Translations under genes and position numbers: made by a program
Notes under the pieces: generated by a model
What the model was told of the DNA's origin: nothing
The model's input: the letters and a program-made list of their open reading frames with translations, nothing else
The model's database searches: none
Assembly (NCBI GenBank): GCA_947259685.1
Contig: CAMYNC010000078.1
Coordinates: forward strand, 1 to 16,930
Source: an uncultured Desulfuromonadales bacterium
Lineage (GTDB): Bacteria; Desulfobacterota; Desulfuromonadia; Desulfuromonadales; Geopsychrobacteraceae
Direction: 5' to 3'
DNA: 16,930 nucleotides
Part shown: positions 13,692-16,930 of the stretch, piece after piece
How positions within the stretch are numbered: the stretch's first letter is position 1
How the letters are laid out: the number at the start of each line of letters is the position of its first letter

Positions 13692-14885
13692 TTAAACGTC
13701 CAAGCAGTTCCGGTCATTATCCCAATAGGGGGAAAGTTTTCTCAGGTTGGCGACAATTCCCGGCAAAGTCGTAATAATTCGTTCAATATCCTCCTCACCA
13801 TTATAACGACTGAGACTGATGCGTAACGAGCCATGAATTGCGGTAAAGGGGACGGACATCGCCTTGAGGACATGAGATGGATCAAGAGAGCCTGAGGTGC
13901 AGGCGGAACCGCTTGAGGCACAGATCCCGTAACGACTCAGCTCGAACAAAATCGCCTCCCCTTCAATCCCATGGATGGCCAAATTCAGGGTGTTGGGGAG
14001 CCGCTGCGCTTCTTTGCCATTGACTTCAAGGGCGGGGATCTCTTCCTGCAAAGCTGATTGCAGTCGATCGCGCAGGCGGCGGACCCGCGTCTGCTCGTCG
14101 CTCACACCGGCAACTGCCAACTCACAGGCCTTGGCCAAACCGACAATATAGGGAACGTTTTCCGTGCCGGCACGGCGCCCCCGCTCCTGATGGCCGCCGA
14201 GCATAAAGGGCCGCCAGCTGGTGCCTCGCCTGACAAACAGCGCTCCGACCCCTTTGGGGGCGTGCAATTTATGCCCGGAAAAAGAGAGCAGATCGACATG
14301 CTTCAAGTCCCCGGACAAATCGACCGGCAGTTTGCCGATCGCTTGGGTGGCATCGGTATGGATGATGATTCCCGGGCTGGTCTGTTTGGCGATCCGCGCC
14401 AACTCGGCGACCGGATAACAGACCCCGGTTTCGTTGTTGGCCCGCATGATACTGACCAACAGGGTGTCGCGGCGCAATGCCTTGACGTAATCGTTCAGCA
14501 GCAATTCGCCCTGCCGGTTCACCGGCAGAAAATCGACCTCCAACCCTCTGCGCTGCAACTCCTTGCAGACCTCAAATACCGATGGATGTTCGACGGCGGT
14601 GGTGATGATATGGCGCCGCCCGGGGTTGGCCTGCACCGTTCCGAACAGAGCGCTGTTATTGCTTTCGGTGGCTGATCCGGTAAACAGAATTTGCTCGGGA
14701 TCTCCTGCTGCCAGGCAGCGGGCAATTGTTTCCCGGGCCTGTTGAATCGCTACCGCAGAGGACTTGGCCGCTGCGTACATGGAACTTGGATTGAAGTAGT
14801 CGCTGGTAAAGTAGGGCTGCATCACCTCCAAAACCTCCGGGGCGATGGCGGTGGTTGCGTTGTTATCGACATAGATCGTCTTCAT
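13692..14885 (-). CDS. nifS: Cysteine desulfurase NifS
   Basis: This 397-aa class-I desulfurase takes sulfur from cysteine and passes it to NifU for Fe-S cluster building. Start ATG 14883-14885 (MKTIYVDNNATT) has AAGGAGG eight bases before it; the longer ORF start at 14915 adds a non-conserved leader. Visible features: YVDNNATT at the N-terminus, GSATESNNSALFG, HTDATQAIGKLP, the PLP lysine Lys206 in SFSGHKLHAPKG, and the catalytic Cys329 in ASSGSACTSG on the mobile loop. The gene lies 30 nt after nifU. Presence of a NifUS pair as the general Fe-S system, rather than IscSU, is common in Desulfuromonadales and Epsilonproteobacteria (family knowledge), and no nitrogenase genes are visible here. 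Confidence 0.95.
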   Translation of the reverse strand: MKTIYVDNNATTAIAPEVLEVMQPYFTSDYFNPSSMYAAAKSSAVAIQQARETIARCLAAGDPEQILFTGSATESNNSALFGTVQANPGRRHIITTAVEHPSVFEVCKELQRRGLEVDFLPVNRQGELLLNDYVKALRRDTLLVSIMRANNETGVCYPVAELARIAKQTSPGIIIHTDATQAIGKLPVDLSGDLKHVDLLSFSGHKLHAPKGVGALFVRRGTSWRPFMLGGHQERGRRAGTENVPYIVGLAKACELAVAGVSDEQTRVRRLRDRLQSALQEEIPALEVNGKEAQRLPNTLNLAIHGIEGEAILFELSRYGICASSGSACTSGSLDPSHVLKAMSVPFTAIHGSLRISLSRYNGEEDIERIITTLPGIVANLRKLSPYWDNDRNCLDV

Positions 14886-14915
14886 CCAACCAACCTCCTT
14901 GTTTCGCGACACCAC

Positions 14916-15860
14916 TCAAACAGCAATCACCTGCAACTGTTCGTTTACCTGTTCCTTCAAGTGCTGTTCAACTAGCAGCTTGAGTGTCTGCTGCGCTTCA
15001 GAGCATTCGGCATTAGCTCCGGACAAACGGCAGTAAACAAGATGCCCCTTGATATCGATCAGTTCGATTTCACCGCCGTCCTGGCGCAGCTGTGGCCGGA
15101 TGCTTGTATCGAACACCGCCTCAATCTTTCTGCCGAGGCGATAGGGCGAGAGCGGCTCCGTTTCCAGTTTTTCTGACACACTGGCCTGTGGCTCGGCGCT
15201 AGCAGCTGTCGCTGTACCCCAGCATTCATTAAGCAGATCCTGCAGCCCTCCCGGTGCATGCTGACAAGCACCGCAGCCGCCCCCTGCTTTAAGTGCATTG
15301 CTAATCTCCTCAATTGAACGCAGTCCCAGTTCACGAATCTTTCGCCGCAGGTACGGTTCGGAAACTGAGAAGCATTGACAGACGATCCGGCCTTCGTTCT
15401 GCTCTTCAGCCAGTTGCGGCAAAACCTTCGTCAGGTCGACACTCCGCTTCTTCGCCCAGTCGATGACCGCAGCTTGCAAGGCCTCAGCCCCCATCACCGA
15501 ACAGTGAATTTTCTGCTCCGGCAGCCCTTCGAGAAAATCGATCAGATCCTGGTTGGTCACCTGCAAGGCCTCAACCGGGGTTTTGGCTCCCTCCTCCAGC
15601 AAACAGCAGAGTGCTTCAGAGGCGGCAATCGCCGAGGTGCAGCCAAAGGTCAGATAACGAGCCTGAGTGATAATGTCACGGCTGGGGTCGGTCGGATGTT
15701 GTTTAACGCGAAAGGAAAAACGCAAAGCGTCGCCGCACGCAATGGCACCGTGTTCACCGTAACCGTCGGGGTTTTCAATCTCTCCCATGTGGGTTCCATC
15801 TGCACCCCGCACGGCATCCTTGAATAACTGGAGCACCTTCTCACTATATTCCCAAGGCAT
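14916..15860 (-). CDS. nifU: Fe-S cluster scaffold NifU with atypical Nfu domain
   Basis: This 314-aa scaffold has three domains. The IscU-like N-domain keeps all three ligands: Cys42 (ACGD), Cys74 (TFGC) and Cys120 (HCSVMG). The central [2Fe-2S] domain has Cys161-x-Cys163 and Cys196-x-x-Cys199 (IVCQCFSV, GGGCGACQ). The C-terminal Nfu-like domain (about 245-314, QDGGEIELIDIKGHLVYCRLSG) has lost the first cysteine of CxxC: the sequence is GANAECSEA with Asn283 in place of Cys, only Cys286 remaining. A linker rich in Ala, Ser and Glu (about 215-240) joins domains. Start ATG 15858-15860 follows AGGAGGG; the longer ORF from 15923 is not conserved-looking. The gene comes right before nifS. Confidence 0.93.
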   Translation of the reverse strand: MPWEYSEKVLQLFKDAVRGADGTHMGEIENPDGYGEHGAIACGDALRFSFRVKQHPTDPSRDIITQARYLTFGCTSAIAASEALCCLLEEGAKTPVEALQVTNQDLIDFLEGLPEQKIHCSVMGAEALQAAVIDWAKKRSVDLTKVLPQLAEEQNEGRIVCQCFSVSEPYLRRKIRELGLRSIEEISNALKAGGGCGACQHAPGGLQDLLNECWGTATAASAEPQASVSEKLETEPLSPYRLGRKIEAVFDTSIRPQLRQDGGEIELIDIKGHLVYCRLSGANAECSEAQQTLKLLVEQHLKEQVNEQLQVIAV

Positions 15861-16073
15861 CTGTCCCTCCTTTCCTCTATTGGAGCAGACAAGAACCTTC
15901 TTTGTCCCGTGCAAAACCATCACGGAGCGACTGCAAACAGATCTACTATCAGTTTACCTTGAAAAAAATAAGCTTCAAAGTGGGGACATAGGAAGATCAG
16001 CCCTCCTCGATCAGGCGATTAAAGGAGGTGGGTAAATAGAGGCAGTTAATACTTAAAAGTTGCTGAATTCTCG

Positions 16074-16286
16074 CTAATACCAATAATTTTTTGAATAAGC
16101 TTCAAGGTTTCGGCGCTCATTTCCCTGGAATGGGACTTTCTTGCCACGCAATTGATCCCGACCAACAACAACCCAGGCAGCGGTACGCTTAAAAAATAAA
16201 ATTTTATTATTGGCTAGCAAAAACCGGAACTTGTCTTGATCGACCTTGAGTTCTTCCCCATTCTTCAGCACCACAGGAACATACAT
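16074..16286 (-). CDS. Small conserved-type protein of unknown function (70 aa), possibly GSU3473-like
   Basis: A 70-aa basic protein starting MYVPVVLKNGEELKVDQDKF, then FLLANNKILFFKRTAAWVVVGRDQLRG and a C-terminal tail rich in Arg, Asn and Tyr. It reminds me of a small Geobacter-type family (GSU3473-like) that starts MYVPVVxKNG and has a WxVVGxDPLR segment; this is from memory. The beta-rich pattern suggests a small SH3-like or PilZ-like fold, but no function can be given. ATG 16284-16286 has AAGGAG upstream. It lies 21 nt after the 64-aa gene and so is probably co-transcribed with it. Confidence 0.75.
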   Translation of the reverse strand: MYVPVVLKNGEELKVDQDKFRFLLANNKILFFKRTAAWVVVGRDQLRGKKVPFQGNERRNLEAYSKNYWY

Positions 16287-16307
16287 AGTTGAGACTCCTT
16301 TCTTCCT

Positions 16308-16502
16308 TTAATCTCTGGGGGACGGGGGCGCTTGGTTGTGGTAAGAGTCGTGACGGTTTTCATAACGATGCTCGTCAAGTAGATTCAAAATGCCTTCCTG
16401 GGTTTTTGGCGGAAGGCACGGCCAATAATCACTATTCCGCAAAATCCTGAAGTCCTCGAAATAATCCTTGTTGGGATGATCCAGGTACCTCTTCTGGTCC
16501 AT
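16308..16502 (-). CDS. Small unknown protein (64 aa)
   Basis: I do not recognise this gene. I start it at ATG 16500-16502 because AAGGAGG lies seven bases upstream; a longer frame to 16547 adds an unlikely hydrophobic cysteine-rich stretch. The product (MDQKRYLDHPNKDYFEDFRILRNSDYWPCLPPK, shown here as two pieces: MDQKRYLDHPNKDYFEDF and RILRNSDYWPCLPPK) is hydrophilic, rich in Tyr, His and Asp, with no signal or membrane segment, and ends with a Pro-rich tail. It is first gene of a pair with the 70-aa protein. Confidence 0.6.
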   Translation of the reverse strand: MDQKRYLDHPNKDYFEDFRILRNSDYWPCLPPKTQEGILNLLDEHRYENRHDSYHNQAPPSPRD

Positions 16503-16628
16503 TACGGGGCCTCCTTCCAGACATACAAACCCAAAACAAATTCCCATATGGTCAAGTTAAAATCATAGCAAAGCAAAGGAATGTTTCAATGAGTCGTAAG
16601 GGGAAAATACCTGCAAAGATATCAAACT

Positions 16629-16666
16629 GGACCAGCGGGAGCATTCACGCAGAATGTTGCGGGTCC
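16629..16666. other. Imperfect hairpin downstream of the intron remnant
   Basis: GGACC (16629-16633) pairs with GGTCC (16662-16666), and inside it CATTC pairs with GAATG around ACGCA. There is no T-run, so it is not a clear terminator. It lies just after the stop of the possible 3' exon fragment. The rest of 16503-16628 has no gene. Confidence 0.25.
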
Positions 16667-16677
16667 TAATAAAATGC

Positions 16678-16726
16678 CTATTCTTTCAGGGCGTTATAGC
16701 TGGCAAACTCAGGGAAGCCCAACGGA
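16678..16726 (-). pseudogene. Possible 3' exon: C-terminal end of the gene interrupted by the intron
   Basis: Directly after the predicted intron 3' end the minus strand reads PLGFPEFASYNALKE and a TAG at 16678-16680. The composition is that of a real protein tail, and there is no start codon, which fits a gene split by the intron whose 5' exon would lie beyond the right edge. I cannot name the family, and 15 codons is little evidence. Confidence 0.3.
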
Positions 16727-16729
16727 ATC

Positions 16730-16764
16730 GGATAAGTGGTGGCCGTTACCGGCCACCACTCTCC
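16730..16764 (-). ncRNA. Group II intron domain VI with bulged branch-point adenosine
   Basis: On the minus strand GGA-GAG-TGGTGGCCG, a GTAA tetraloop, CGGCCACCA-CTT, an unpaired A, then TCC. The A (complement of T16733) is bulged from the 3' strand three base pairs above the base, exactly where the branch-point nucleophile lies. The outer stem is strengthened by a perfect 10-bp helix GTGGTGGCCG/CGGCCACCAC. Confidence 0.75.
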
Positions 16765-16767
16765 TAA

Positions 16768-16801
16768 GAACCGTGCGTGCAAGTTTCCCTGCACACGGCT
16801 C
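16768..16801 (-). ncRNA. Group II intron domain V (catalytic core)
   Basis: Exactly 34 nt on the minus strand. The lower stem is GAGCCGTG/CACGGTTC with the AGC catalytic triad and its G-U pair, then a two-base bulge (CG) on the 3' side, an upper stem TGCAGG/CTTGCA, and a GAAA tetraloop. Each of these is a fixed feature of domain V, so this is the most certain RNA in the window. Confidence 0.9.
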
Positions 16802-16829
16802 AAGCCTTTCTAAGGTCATAGACCCGGCT

Positions 16830-16930
16830 CCTGCCTTTGCAATACGCATTTGCAGCCGACGTACCTGTTGCTCCACATGTTTCCAGTCAATTTGGCTCCA
16901 TGTATTGCCGCAGGTTGGAGACGCACCAGT
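16830..16930 (-). pseudogene. N-terminus of group II intron reverse transcriptase/maturase, cut off by deletion
   Basis: The open minus-strand frame reads TWSQIDWKHVEQQVRRLQM followed by RIAKA, the standard start of intron-encoded reverse transcriptases (W-x-x-IDW-x-x-x-E-x-x-V-x-x-LQ-x-RI-x-KA). Family proteins continue with the K-V-x-x-LQ-x-LL segment; here the sequence turns into the linker before domain V (GAGSMTLERL) instead. The join lies near 16825-16835. The true start codon is outside the window. Confidence 0.75.

Larger units (their letters stand above)
16727..16930 (-). mobile_element. 3' end of a group II intron with a large internal deletion (runs off right edge)
   Basis: The minus strand holds, in order toward the 3' end, the N-terminal codons of an intron-encoded reverse transcriptase, a short linker, a textbook domain V and a domain VI with bulged A. 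In an intact intron the reverse transcriptase is about 400-600 codons long and ends shortly before domain V. Here only its start is present, so almost the entire protein gene has been deleted. The 3' end is predicted at 16727 (…TCCGAT), which puts the bulged A seven bases from the end, the normal distance. Splicing could still occur if domains I-III exist beyond the edge and a protein is supplied in trans. Confidence 0.8.

Noticed and set aside
16014..16040. Perfect AAAGGAGGT on the plus strand suggesting a start of a plus-strand gene
   Set aside because: It is followed by GGGTAAATAG and no open frame with a start codon, so there is nothing to translate.
1..16930. CRISPR arrays, tRNA or rRNA genes
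   Set aside because: No regularly spaced repeats and no cloverleaf or rRNA-like segments were seen on either strand.

Overview
The window looks like a stretch of a Desulfuromonadales/Geobacterales-type (Desulfobacterota) genome. This rests on recognisable protein families rather than a database search: a NifU/NifS pair, a short DUF3012-type lipoprotein, a compact acetyl-CoA ligase/2-oxo-acid dehydrogenase operon of the kind I associate with these bacteria, and short ORFs of the type found there. Nearly every gene is on the minus strand, so gene order below runs from high to low coordinates.

Region 1 (1-5300) is a conjugative type IV secretion operon: virB1 - unknown orf (105 aa) - virB2 - virB3 - virB4 - virB5 - eexN-like lipoprotein - virB6 (runs off the left edge). 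This is the P-type/IncN-like order, with the entry-exclusion lipoprotein between virB5 and virB6. Starts are mostly set by strong AAGGAGG sites. virB2 has its own leader containing an intrinsic terminator and a near-perfect 22-nt palindrome, which suggests separate control of the pilin. The lipoprotein and VirB5 end in the same six residues, KPATDW.

Region 2 (5301-8422) is gene-poor and full of debris: a HigA antitoxin C-terminal remnant fused to a GC-rich repeat-like segment, an intact small DUF3012-type lipoprotein, an intact PagL-like outer-membrane lipid A deacylase candidate with a good sigma70 promoter, an N-terminal sensor-protein fragment, a frameshifted GNAT acetyltransferase and further open C-terminal scraps. 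It reads like the scarred edge of a mobile element.

Region 3 (8423-13659) is a tightly overlapped five-gene operon: AMP-forming acetate-CoA ligase, E1 alpha, E1 beta and E2 of a 2-oxo-acid/acetoin-type dehydrogenase, and a dedicated acyl carrier protein. All four junctions overlap by 1-8 nt. There is no E3 gene in the window. Coupling an E2 acyltransferase with its own ACP and an acyl-CoA ligase is the most interesting biochemical system here.

Region 4 (13692-15860) is nifU-nifS for Fe-S cluster assembly. NifU has all N-terminal and central cysteines but its C-terminal Nfu domain has lost the first cysteine of CxxC.

Region 5 (16074-16930) has two small unknown genes in tandem and, at the right edge, the 3' end of a group II intron: textbook domains V and VI with a bulged branch-point A. 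The start of the intron reverse transcriptase lies directly against domain V, so the intron carries a large internal deletion.
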